Shown here piece by piece: positions 1-8,142 of a stretch of DNA of 64,000 nt (positions are counted from its first letter, which is position 1; each line of letters begins with the position of its first letter). The DNA comes from CAWBRT01 sp963832785 (lineage in GTDB: Bacteria > Acidobacteriota > Terriglobia > Terriglobales > Acidobacteriaceae): positions 2,418,001 through 2,482,000 of the forward strand of contig CAWHVF010000005.1 of assembly GCA_963832785.1 (NCBI GenBank), read 5' to 3'. The notes below the pieces were generated by a model. It was given only the letters and a program-made list of their open reading frames with translations. It was not told the DNA's origin and searched no databases. The translations under genes were made by a program, and so were the position numbers.

Positions 1-704
1 TGCGCCAGCTCTTCGTCATTGGTGGTGACCGCGCCGCCCTCGCCGCAGGCTCCCAGGTTCTTGCCGGGATAAAAACTGAAGGCGGCGGCGCGTCCCAGGC
101 TGCCGGCTTTGAGCCAGCGTCCCTGCTTCTTGGAGAAATACGCTGCTCCGTGGGCCTGGCAGGCGTCCTCGATGACCGCCAGCCCGTAGTGCTGGGCCAG
201 CTCCAGTATGGGATCCATGTCCGCCGGCTGCCCGTAAAGGTGCACCGGCACGACCGCCTTTACCCGCAAACCTTTATCGCGGGTCCTGAGCATGCCTTGC
301 GAATCCGGGGCGCACTGGGTGGCGAGAAATTCCTGTAGCTTTTGCGGATCGAGGTTGCACGTCTCCTCGCTGACATCTACGAAAACCGGCTGCGCTCCCG
401 CCTGCGAAATGGCTTCAGTGGTGGCGATGAAAGTGTTGCAGACGGTGATCACGGCATTGCCGGGCTCCACCCCGATTGCCATCAGGGCGAAGCGCAGCGC
501 GTCCGTGCCGCTGTTTACCCCCACGCAGTAGCGGGTTTCGCAGTAGCCGGCGTAGGCCGCTTCGAAGTCCTCGACCATGGGCCCGCCAATGAATCCGGCC
601 GTGGATAAGACGCGCTTTACCACGGAAAGCAGACGCTCTTCCAGCTCGGCGTGTGGAGCGACCAGGTCCACGAAAGGAACGGCGTTCTTGTGATCATTCG
701 CCAT
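1..704 (-). CDS. DegT/DnrJ/EryC1/StrS-family sugar aminotransferase, 3' part missing
   Basis: This is a PLP-dependent aminotransferase that converts a nucleotide-linked keto-sugar to an amino sugar, probably for the exopolysaccharide repeat unit. The first 234 residues are present and the gene runs off the left edge. The N-terminus contains VPFVDL and an SGTDALRFAL segment typical of the family. The phosphate/PLP region reads VIEDACQAHGA, and the Schiff-base lysine lies in SFYPGKNLGACGEGG at about residue 215. Full-length members have about 370 residues, so roughly 135 are outside the window. The ATG at 704 lies 2 nt after the stop of the acetyltransferase gene, so the two are translationally coupled. 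The preceding dehydrogenase and acetyltransferase match the WlbA/WlbB/WlbE-type order for acetamido-sugar synthesis, which supports the assignment. The exact sugar cannot be read from sequence. Confidence 0.9.
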   Translation of the reverse strand, partial: MANDHKNAVPFVDLVAPHAELEERLLSVVKRVLSTAGFIGGPMVEDFEAAYAGYCETRYCVGVNSGTDALRFALMAIGVEPGNAVITVCNTFIATTEAISQAGAQPVFVDVSEETCNLDPQKLQEFLATQCAPDSQGMLRTRDKGLRVKAVVPVHLYGQPADMDPILELAQHYGLAVIEDACQAHGAAYFSKKQGRWLKAGSLGRAAAFSFYPGKNLGACGEGGAVTTNDEELA

Positions 705-706
705 GG

Positions 707-1201
707 CTATGCGACCTCCGCTTTGGCGGCGATATACCGCACCAGCCGGGCGGGATTTCCGGCCACGATGCTGTTGGCCGGCACGTCCCGGGTTACCACG
801 CTGCCGGCGCCGACGATGGCGTTTTCGCCAATCACCACGTTGGAGAGAATAGTGGCGCCGGAACCGATCGAGGCCCCTCTCTTCACCGTCGTCCGTTCCA
901 CCTTCCAGTCGGCTTCGGTCTGCAGTTCGCCCGAGGTGTTGGTGGCTCGCGGGTAGGAATCGTTGATAAACATTACGCCGTGACCGATAAACACCTCGTC
1001 TTCGATGGTCACTCCCTCGCAGATGAAGCTATGGCTGGAGATCTTGCAGCTTTTGCCGATGTGCGCGTTCTTTTGCACTTCCACAAAGGCGCCGATCCTG
1101 GAGTTATCGCCGATCTCGCAACCGTAGAGATTGATGAATTTGCCCAGCTTGACATTGCTGCCAAGCTTCACGTCAGGAGCAACTAATTGATGTTCATTCA
1201 T
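707..1201 (-). CDS. Left-handed beta-helix sugar N-acetyltransferase (WbpD/WlbB-like)
   Basis: This 164-residue hexapeptide-repeat acyltransferase probably transfers acetyl from acetyl-CoA to the amino group of a UDP-sugar. Imperfect hexapeptide repeats run through most of the chain (VKLGSN, GSGATI, GENAIV, GAGSVV), ending in VPANSIVAGNPARLV, a hallmark of this family. The start chosen is the ATG at 1201, giving MNEHQLVAPDVK. The frame is open further upstream, but that part overlaps the dehydrogenase gene and lacks repeat character. The gene lies 32 nt after the dehydrogenase stop and 2 nt before the aminotransferase start, so the three are one operon. The family call is secure; the specific substrate is inferred from context. 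Confidence 0.9.
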   Translation of the reverse strand: MNEHQLVAPDVKLGSNVKLGKFINLYGCEIGDNSRIGAFVEVQKNAHIGKSCKISSHSFICEGVTIEDEVFIGHGVMFINDSYPRATNTSGELQTEADWKVERTTVKRGASIGSGATILSNVVIGENAIVGAGSVVTRDVPANSIVAGNPARLVRYIAAKAEVA

Positions 1202-1233
1202 GGCCGTTACACATCCTTCCGAGTAATTTTGTT

Positions 1234-2274
1234 TTATGCCGCCCGCATTATTTCCGTGCGGCTTCCGGTGGAGGCGAGCAATACCGCTTCTCCCCGGGAT
1301 TTGATCGATCGGCAGGCGGCTTCCACCAGCCGCACCACCCGCCAGCCGGCTATACCGTCGTTGATGGGGTGCCTGCCGTGGACGATACAGTCGTGAAAAT
1401 AGCTGAGCTCTTCTTTGAGCGCCTCGGTGGCTTCGATTTTGGGCGCCCACATGTCACCGGAACGGTAGCTGACAAGCAGCTTGTGCACCCCCTCGGCGCT
1501 GTTTATCTCGACGCCTTTGTCGTACACCTTGATTTTTTCGTCGGCTTCCAGGTCGTTCCAGACCAGCATCTTCTTTTCGCCGCCGATGAGCGTGGTCCGT
1601 ACCTTGACCGGTGAGAGCCAGTTCACATTCAGGTGGGCGATGATGCGGTGCGGGTAAAACACCGTAATGTAAGCCATGTCTTCGTGCCCGTTGATGTGCC
1701 TTTCGCCGGCCGCCATGATGGCCTCCGGCTCTTCGTTTATCAGGTACTCCATGATGGACAGATCATGGGGGGCGAGGTCCCAGATGACGTTCACGTCGTG
1801 CTGGAACAGGCCCAGATTGACCCGCTGGGAATCGTAGTAATAGAGATCGCCCAGAACGGCGCCGTCAATCAGTTCGCGAATCTTGCGGACAGCGCCGGTA
1901 AACAGGAACGTATGATCGACCATTATCAGCCGATGCTGGCGGTCGGCCAGTTCGATCAGCTCCTCGGCCTGGGCCGTGCTGGAGGTGAACGGTTTCTCGA
2001 CGAAGACGTGCTTGCCGTTCTGCAGCGCGGCTTTAGCCAGCTCGTAATGAGTCCAGACGGGAGTAACTACGGCTACCACATCTATCTGTGCGGAGCCGGT
2101 GATGGTGGCAGCGTCGCAGGTAACCTCTACTGCGGGATGTGCCTGCTTTGCCCGCCGCAACGCTTGTGGGTCCTGGTCGCACACTGCCACGACCTGAAAG
2201 CCTTCATGCGCACTGAAATTCCTAACCACGTTAGGGCCCCAGTACCCGTATCCGATTACGCCAACTTTAATCAT
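1234..2274 (-). CDS. Gfo/Idh/MocA-family NAD-dependent sugar dehydrogenase
   Basis: This 346-residue oxidoreductase has the N-terminal Rossmann signature VGVIGYGYWGPNVVRNF and the family motif HVFVEKPFTSS, whose EKP lysine is the usual catalytic residue. It most likely oxidises a UDP-sugar at C3, supplying the keto-sugar used by the aminotransferase downstream, as WlbA does in Bordetella and Pseudomonas. The ATG at 2274 is preferred: a TTG nine bases upstream is possible, but GAGGGAA directly in front of the ATG fits a ribosome binding site. It is followed by the acetyltransferase after 32 nt. The sugar specificity is inference. Confidence 0.88.
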   Translation of the reverse strand: MIKVGVIGYGYWGPNVVRNFSAHEGFQVVAVCDQDPQALRRAKQAHPAVEVTCDAATITGSAQIDVVAVVTPVWTHYELAKAALQNGKHVFVEKPFTSSTAQAEELIELADRQHRLIMVDHTFLFTGAVRKIRELIDGAVLGDLYYYDSQRVNLGLFQHDVNVIWDLAPHDLSIMEYLINEEPEAIMAAGERHINGHEDMAYITVFYPHRIIAHLNVNWLSPVKVRTTLIGGEKKMLVWNDLEADEKIKVYDKGVEINSAEGVHKLLVSYRSGDMWAPKIEATEALKEELSYFHDCIVHGRHPINDGIAGWRVVRLVEAACRSIKSRGEAVLLASTGSRTEIMRAA

Positions 2275-2362
2275 TTCCCTCAACCGTGATGCTCAAAACG
2301 TAATTCCATGGTGATGTTAAAAAGCGCGCGGCTTCCGCTTTTGCCGGGGGCGGCGGTGAAGC

Positions 2363-3535
2363 TCAGTAAGCCCCTTCGCCGGAGATGACCGCGCCGGGTG
2401 TTTTCAGCAGCAGTTTCAGGTCCAGCCAGACCGACCACTGCCGAAGGTAGCGAAGATCGAGACGGACGGTTTCATCGAAATTGGTTCGGCTGCGGCCGTA
2501 GACCTGCCACATGCCGGTAATTCCGGGCTTGGCCTCCAGCACGCGCCGCCAATGCCAGGGGCTGTAGAGCACCACTTCATACGGCAATGGTGGCCGCGGG
2601 CCGACCAGAGACATTTCGCCTTTCAATACGTTGAAGAACTGGGGAAGCTCATCCAGGCTGCTGCGACGCAAAAGCCTTCCCACCGGAGTGACTCGCGGAT
2701 CGTTCACGACCTTGTAAACTTCCGCCGCTTTGCCGTCGCGTTGGGCCACATTCCGCCCTTCGATCATGCGCGTCACGTATTCCCGGTGCACACTGTTATC
2801 GCTGTTGTGGCGCATGGAGCGGAACTTGTAAAACACAAATACCCGGCCGCCCTCGCCTACCCGCTTCTGCCGGAACAGCGCCGGCCCCGGAGATGTCAGC
2901 TTGATGGCCAGCGTGATCAGCAGCAGCAAGGGCGCCAGCACGATCAATGCCAGCAGGCTGCCGGCAATGTCCATGCCGCGCTTTACCATGCGGGCCGCCC
3001 TGCTCTCGCCTGGCATGGTTTCGCGGTAGAGAATGGGATCGCCGGGGCCGCCATTACTATCCGGAAACAGGTGGTAGCTGATGCGAATGCCTTCCGCCGC
3101 CGCGTCGCCGGCCACCGCGGCGCACAGCGCCCGGTGCAGCCGCAAATCGATGCTGGCCTGGGGATCGCCCTCGGAAATCCGTAACTCGGTAAAAATGACG
3201 CCGAAGCTCTCACCGCTCTTGTACCAGCCCGCGGTGTCGGTCTCGCGAATTACCGCGCAGACGGAATCGGTGACCGTCTTAGTGGAGCGGCCATTGCGCT
3301 GCTTCCACTGCGACTCGTCGAAGTGCAGCAAAGCGAGAATAAAGGCGTGTCCGGAACGCTCGCTGCGCCGCTTTTCCCAGGCGAGGCTGTTTTGAAATTC
3401 ATCTTCCGGAAACAGTTCGCGGTTGCGGCGGCGCACCGCCGCTATGGCCGCGTCTATGGGTGCTGTCTGGCTTTCCGACATTCGGGTATCCTGGGCCGCT
3501 AAATCCGGGTGACTGGTTGTGCTTGGATCGGGCAT
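2363..3535 (-). CDS. Initiating sugar-1-phosphate transferase with degenerate GGDEF-like N-terminal domain
   Basis: This 390-residue membrane enzyme transfers a sugar-1-phosphate to undecaprenyl phosphate and starts the repeat unit. Residues from about 185 on are a standard bacterial sugar transferase domain: one hydrophobic segment (IAGSLLALIVLAPLLLLITL), then FYKFRSM, RRSSLDELPQFFNVLKGEM, SLVGPRPP and a C-terminal GEGAY. The first 170 residues are unusual. They look like a GGDEF fold (FILALLHFDESQWKQRNG, then a Trp-Tyr segment), but the catalytic signature is reduced to SGESFG, so cyclase activity is unlikely. The ATG at 3535 is 37 nt downstream of the deacetylase stop. The transferase role is secure; a regulatory role for the N-terminal part is inference. 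Confidence 0.9.
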   Translation of the reverse strand: MPDPSTTSHPDLAAQDTRMSESQTAPIDAAIAAVRRRNRELFPEDEFQNSLAWEKRRSERSGHAFILALLHFDESQWKQRNGRSTKTVTDSVCAVIRETDTAGWYKSGESFGVIFTELRISEGDPQASIDLRLHRALCAAVAGDAAAEGIRISYHLFPDSNGGPGDPILYRETMPGESRAARMVKRGMDIAGSLLALIVLAPLLLLITLAIKLTSPGPALFRQKRVGEGGRVFVFYKFRSMRHNSDNSVHREYVTRMIEGRNVAQRDGKAAEVYKVVNDPRVTPVGRLLRRSSLDELPQFFNVLKGEMSLVGPRPPLPYEVVLYSPWHWRRVLEAKPGITGMWQVYGRSRTNFDETVRLDLRYLRQWSVWLDLKLLLKTPGAVISGEGAY

Positions 3536-3572
3536 GGTTGTGTGGTCGTAAACGGGTGCGCCGGCGGCGTTA

Positions 3573-4373
3573 TTACGGCTGCACCGCGCCCGGCCTGGGC
3601 GAGAGTATCTGACGCACCAGCGGGCGCGCCGAACGCAGCATTCGTCCCCACAATCCCGCCGCCTCGGCGAATTGCAGATAGAGGCCTACTCGCCGCGCCG
3701 TGTGGCGCGGCATGATTTCTATTCGGGCGCAGAGCATGGGGTCGGTGCTGGGTGTAACTACACCCTTGTAGGTCGTAAAGGCCAGAGGGAAAGTTTGCGA
3801 AACCACCCGCCGAACGGTTCGGTTGTGCTCGCCGAAAGGATAGGCAAAGCTCACCACCGGCGCGCCGGTAACGTTGGCCAGCTCATCATGCGATGGCGCT
3901 ATCTCCCGCCGCAGCTCGGATTCCCCCAGCGTGGTCAGGTCGTAATGCCGGCAGCTATGACTGCCGAACTCTATGCCGCATGCCGCCCAGGCGCGAATCT
4001 GGTCCGCGTCCATCAACGGCAGCGCCCGCCACTTGGGCGTGTCCCACTCGTTGGTGCGGCCGATCAGGCTGGTCACCACAAATACCGTGGCCCTGAAGCC
4101 ATAGGACTTCAGTACGGGAAGGGCGTGCTCGGCGATGCTGGCATAGGCGTCGTCGAAGGTGATTACGACGGGCTTTCCGCTAACTGCCTCTCGGCGGCCC
4201 TCGCCCTGGAGGCAGTCGCGGGCCGAAACGCCGGTGTAGCCGTGGTCAGCGAGCCACGCCACGATCTCCCGGAACCGCTCAGGAGTGATGGTGATGTTCG
4301 GGGCCTTGCCCGTTGCCTCAGGAGAGACGTCGTGGAACAGCAGAACTGGAATTTTCATTGTTGCTTGTGACAC
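3573..4373 (-). CDS. Polysaccharide deacetylase (NodB-like, CE4)
   Basis: This 266-residue NodB-homology protein probably removes N-acetyl or O-acetyl groups from the exopolysaccharide. The metal and catalytic motifs are visible: VLLFHDVS near the N-terminus, VITFDDAY (motif 1, two Asp), EFGSHSCRHYDLT (motif 2, H-x3-H) and FAYPFGEHN (motif 3). No signal peptide is evident, so a cytoplasmic or membrane-peripheral location is possible. The frame begins with GTG at 4373; an ATG five codons in, at 4358 (MKIPVLLFHDV), is equally plausible because neither has a strong ribosome binding site. It sits between the GT4 and sugar-transferase genes on the same strand. Confidence 0.88.
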   Translation of the reverse strand: MSQATMKIPVLLFHDVSPEATGKAPNITITPERFREIVAWLADHGYTGVSARDCLQGEGRREAVSGKPVVITFDDAYASIAEHALPVLKSYGFRATVFVVTSLIGRTNEWDTPKWRALPLMDADQIRAWAACGIEFGSHSCRHYDLTTLGESELRREIAPSHDELANVTGAPVVSFAYPFGEHNRTVRRVVSQTFPLAFTTYKGVVTPSTDPMLCARIEIMPRHTARRVGLYLQFAEAAGLWGRMLRSARPLVRQILSPRPGAVQP

Positions 4374-4400
4374 TTCGTAAAGCTGGCTTCCTGGCGCGGC

Positions 4401-5645
4401 TTATTGAGCTTGCCGGCCGGCAGGCTGCGGAAACAGCGCCGGAAGGACGTGGTCTTGAGCTGCCGGGCCTGGCAGGCTTGGCGGCGCCAGGGCCGCAAAC
4501 AGCCGGCGGATATTGGCTTCGCTGTCGTAAAGCTTGCGGAACTGCTCATGGGCGCGGAGGGCCATTTGCTCGCCCAGGTTTTGGTTGTCCATTAGCTCGG
4601 CGACGGCGGCGGCAAAATCCTGCGGCGTATCCGCCACGCGAACGTGCTCCTGATCGGCGAAGCCGCTGCCTTCATTGCCCACCGAGGTCGACACCACCGG
4701 AATGCCCCGCTCAATGGCGTGGACGCTCTTCAGTTTGACCCCGGCTCCTCTTCGCATCGGGTTGACGAATACCGCGCACTGCTCGTAAAGCGGCCCCAGG
4801 TCTTCCACGTCAAGGTGAACGGCGCAGCGTGTTTCCCGCTCGATCTGTTTGCCAAACAACGCTGCCGCGGGGCGCCCTTGCGTGCTTCCGGCAATCACCA
4901 GCTCGTAGCCGGGATGATGGATGAGGCGCGGATGAACTTCATTCAAGTACCAGCGTATGGCTTCCTGGTTCAGGGAAATGTGAAAGCTGCCCACGAACAG
5001 CACCCGCTTCGAGCCAATGGCATTCCGCCGGGGCGCCTGGCCGGAGGCAATCGAAGGCGGCAACCACACCGCCTTGGCCGCGGCCTCCGGCTGTGCCGCC
5101 AGGAATTTCCGGCATTCGCTTTGCGAAATGAACCACAGCGAGTCGGCGCGGCGATAAGCGTATCGGGAATATGGCGCCAGGCGCAGAGCTTCCAGGCGCA
5201 GGAACTGCCTGCGCAGAAAGCCGCGGGCCGTCCTTGCCAGCTCCCGCATGTATTCGGTTTCGTCGTTGTGTATTCGCAAAACGCGCAGCCTTGTGCGCAG
5301 CCGCGGATTGTCAAAAATCGGGACGACGTCTTCTCCCTCCGCCACTACCGCGTCATATTCTCCGGTCAAGGGGAACTCTTTCAGCAGGTAGTTGCGGCTG
5401 GCCAGCGTCGGGGCAATGGTGGCCAGGCACTTGCGCAGCGGACGGCGCTCAACCAAGTGGAGACTGCTGGCTGTGGCGCGCAGCTCGTCCACATGGCGCG
5501 CTTCCGGCGACAGCTTCTGCTTCATCACCAGGACATCAATGCTGAACCCCAAGCGGCTCATGGCGCGAAGGCGGTCCCACATATCCGCCCGCATGCCGTT
5601 GTCGGGCGGGCAAGGGAACTCCGGCATTACATGCAAAACCTTCAT
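4401..5645 (-). CDS. Glycosyltransferase family 4 (GT-B fold)
   Basis: This 414-residue GT-B glycosyltransferase begins MKVLHVMPEFPCPPDNGMR, a typical GT4 start with the glycine-rich acceptor loop. The donor-binding half contains VLFVGSFHISLNQEAI at about residue 215, then GAGVKLKSVHAIERGIPVV and STSVGNEGSGF, where the nucleotide-sugar binding residues of the family fall. It presumably adds one sugar of the repeat unit on the cytoplasmic face. It lies 32 nt after the Wzy/ligase gene in the exopolysaccharide operon. Donor and acceptor cannot be determined. Confidence 0.88.
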   Translation of the reverse strand: MKVLHVMPEFPCPPDNGMRADMWDRLRAMSRLGFSIDVLVMKQKLSPEARHVDELRATASSLHLVERRPLRKCLATIAPTLASRNYLLKEFPLTGEYDAVVAEGEDVVPIFDNPRLRTRLRVLRIHNDETEYMRELARTARGFLRRQFLRLEALRLAPYSRYAYRRADSLWFISQSECRKFLAAQPEAAAKAVWLPPSIASGQAPRRNAIGSKRVLFVGSFHISLNQEAIRWYLNEVHPRLIHHPGYELVIAGSTQGRPAAALFGKQIERETRCAVHLDVEDLGPLYEQCAVFVNPMRRGAGVKLKSVHAIERGIPVVSTSVGNEGSGFADQEHVRVADTPQDFAAAVAELMDNQNLGEQMALRAHEQFRKLYDSEANIRRLFAALAPPSLPGPAAQDHVLPALFPQPAGRQAQ

Positions 5646-5677
5646 TTACGGACCACCACCAGCGTTAATGCGGTTGC

Positions 5678-6997
5678 TTACCTGAGGGAACGCAGCGAAT
5701 CAGGCGCCAGCGTCAGGGAGTGCGAGGCACGCCACGCGGTCTGTTGCTGAGCGTCAAAAGCCAGGCTGGCGTTTGCCGCCCGCTGCCGGCTCACTGCCAG
5801 GGAGGCGACGATTATGGCGAACATGAGTGACGGGAACGCGCCTCTGGTCAAAATTCCGCTTTCCACTACGTTGTGCGCCAGGTAGAAGCACAGATAGGAG
5901 ACCGGCCACAGGCCGATCGGGCTCTGTTCCAACCTGATGTAGCGGACCGCCTTGCGGAAGGCGAAGGCGAAGATGTACAGGAACGCGGCCGCTCCAACCA
6001 CGCCGAGGCCGAGGCAGAGATCGATATAGCCGTTGTCGGCCGCCGGGGCCAACCAGCCGATGGCGATCCGGGCATTGAGCACCTCGCCTTTCAAACCGAT
6101 CCAGAAGGTGTCGTATCCATACCCGAGCATGGGCTGCTTAAGAATTGCCGGCCATACCGCGGTCCACAATTGTCTCCGCCCGGTCAGAGTTGCGTCGCGC
6201 CCCAGCGCGTGGAGCAAGGAACCGGCATGGCTGATAGCGAAATACGTTGCCGCCGATAACACGATTAGCGAGATGGTGCACACCAGCAGGCGCTGCCGGC
6301 GGTTGAGGCGGGCCCACTTCCAGAACGGCATGAGGGCAAGCGTGAGGGCGCAGCAAGCGAGCGCGCCCGCCGAGCGCGACAGCACCAGCAGCAGGGCGGC
6401 GCTGGCGATGAACACATATCGCAGCCAGCCAAAGCGGCGGAACCTGACCAGCAGCAGGAGTATTACCGCCACTGCCATGAATTCGCCAAAGCTGTTCTTG
6501 TACGCCGACAACCCTTTCCATGCGCCGTTGTCGTCCCCTGAGGCGATCACGTATGCAGGTGCGAAAAAGTAGAAGGCATATACGGCGGCAATCATCAGGC
6601 ACATGGCTTGCGCCAGCAGACGCGCGAACTTATCGATCGAATAGCGCTCACCCAGATAAATAGCGAACAGAGTCGAGATGAAGAGCAGCAAGCTTCGCCG
6701 CAAGGTTATTGCCGGATCGGTGCTCCAGGCTGCCGACAGCGCCGCCAGCCCGGCCAGTGCCAGCAGCGGCCACGCCGCCCGGGCGGCGCGCAGCACCCGC
6801 TTCAGGCGCAACAGGATGAGCAGGGCGCCGGCGGCATCGATACCTGCTTCCCCCACAACGGCGGACATGTGCACCGCGGTCGAAGCCACGTCCTGGGGGT
6901 CCTCCGCCTGCTGAGGATGTGTGAGCCCCATGAAAACGTGCATGCTGGAGAAGAGCAGCACGACGGCAAACAGCCACTCGTAAAAGCGGAATATCAC
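5678..6997 (-). CDS. O-antigen ligase / Wzy polymerase-like membrane protein
   Basis: This polytopic membrane protein of about 439 residues has around ten hydrophobic segments and a periplasmic loop (LGRDATLTGRRQLWTAVWPAI followed by GYGYDTFWIG), which is the Wzy_C/O-antigen ligase signature. In a Wzx/Wzy locus it is expected to polymerise repeat units in the periplasm. The reading frame is open further upstream, but the start chosen is GTG at 6997, which follows GGGGGAG by about 7 nt and lies 2 nt after the stop of the GT2 gene. Whether it is polymerase or ligase cannot be separated from sequence. Confidence 0.85.
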   Translation of the reverse strand: MIFRFYEWLFAVVLLFSSMHVFMGLTHPQQAEDPQDVASTAVHMSAVVGEAGIDAAGALLILLRLKRVLRAARAAWPLLALAGLAALSAAWSTDPAITLRRSLLLFISTLFAIYLGERYSIDKFARLLAQAMCLMIAAVYAFYFFAPAYVIASGDDNGAWKGLSAYKNSFGEFMAVAVILLLLVRFRRFGWLRYVFIASAALLLVLSRSAGALACCALTLALMPFWKWARLNRRQRLLVCTISLIVLSAATYFAISHAGSLLHALGRDATLTGRRQLWTAVWPAILKQPMLGYGYDTFWIGLKGEVLNARIAIGWLAPAADNGYIDLCLGLGVVGAAAFLYIFAFAFRKAVRYIRLEQSPIGLWPVSYLCFYLAHNVVESGILTRGAFPSLMFAIIVASLAVSRQRAANASLAFDAQQQTAWRASHSLTLAPDSLRSLR

Positions 6998-6999
6998 TC

Positions 7000-8049
7000 T
7001 TACTCTCCCCCGGCGGCGAATGCCGGCCGCGGCTTGCGGGCTTGGCCGGCCATGCGAAAGAGGGCTTTGTCCCACAGCCGCACTGCCGACCACTTGCCGT
7101 TCAGCAACCACATCCGGGCGCGTTTAGCAAAACGCCAGCCAAATAGCGCCTTGATCCAGGAGTACTTCCAGGACAGGCGCGGGGAAACAAGCTGTCCGCC
7201 CAGACACCGGGCCATCTCGTTGGCCTCTTTAACGATGTCGGGGCGCTCCGGATAAAAACTGGGCAGCCAGTGTTGCAGGTAGCGCACGCAGGCGTTGCGA
7301 ACTCTCTCGCTGTCTTCCAGCGACCGCAGATAGCCGATATGGAGCTGCATGGAGAGCCACTGGGCCTCGCGTTTTCGCTCTGAGCATCCGATGTGGCTGA
7401 GGCTGCCGAATCCCGAAAAACGGTAGTAAAGTCTCGCCTCCGGGATAAACCGGACGCCACCATCGCTCGCCAGCAGCACGCGACAGAAGTATTCGCCATC
7501 ATCATCCACCAACATCCTGGTATCCCAGGGGCCGGCGACTTCGGTCAATTCACGGCTGACCAGCCAGGTGGAAGTGGGCATGAACAGGTGCTGCCCCATC
7601 TTGCGTATCAACCATTCGAGCGGAGGCAGGTCGCACCACAATGCGGTGGGAATTAATTTTGCTCGATCATAGCGATACATGAACCATCCCCAACTGCAAG
7701 AAGCAATTGTCCGGCGGGTGGCGGAGCGCTGCAAAGCCGCGACCTGAAGGGCAAGCTTGTCGGGTGCCATGAGGTCATCGGCGTCCAGCCACTGCAGGTA
7801 ATCGCCCTGGCTCAGGCTGAAGGCCTGGTTGCGCGCCGCCGCCGCGCCCTGGTTATCCTGCGCGACCACCTTCAGGCAGTTCGATTCGAAGCGCCGCGCA
7901 ATGCTCAGGGTATGGTCGGTCGAGCCATCGTCGACGACGATGATCTCCTTCCGCTGCCAGCTCTGCGCCAGCGCTGACCGAAGCGTCTCGGCAATCCATT
8001 CCTGCGAGTTATACGTCGGGATCAGAATTGATACCAAAGGCTGCAACAC
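7000..8049 (-). CDS. Glycosyltransferase family 2
   Basis: This 349-residue GT-A glycosyltransferase has the family start VSILIPTYNSQEWIAETL, the nucleotide-binding IIVVDDGSTDHT, and the metal-binding DxD equivalent in YLQWLDADDLMAP. The start is GTG at 8049, preceded by GGAG about 8 nt away; no in-frame ATG is nearby. Its stop is 2 nt before the ligase start, so the genes are coupled. It presumably adds a sugar to the lipid-linked repeat unit. The C-terminal third has no obvious membrane helix and is less conserved. Confidence 0.88.
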   Translation of the reverse strand: MLQPLVSILIPTYNSQEWIAETLRSALAQSWQRKEIIVVDDGSTDHTLSIARRFESNCLKVVAQDNQGAAAARNQAFSLSQGDYLQWLDADDLMAPDKLALQVAALQRSATRRTIASCSWGWFMYRYDRAKLIPTALWCDLPPLEWLIRKMGQHLFMPTSTWLVSRELTEVAGPWDTRMLVDDDGEYFCRVLLASDGGVRFIPEARLYYRFSGFGSLSHIGCSERKREAQWLSMQLHIGYLRSLEDSERVRNACVRYLQHWLPSFYPERPDIVKEANEMARCLGGQLVSPRLSWKYSWIKALFGWRFAKRARMWLLNGKWSAVRLWDKALFRMAGQARKPRPAFAAGGE

Positions 8050-8142
8050 ACCGCGTCTCCATAAACTTTTCAGGCAATGCCAAGTCGAAATGCCGCAAAA
8101 TGGCGAGATCTCCGCAGCTTCCGAATACGCGAAAGAGCGCTT

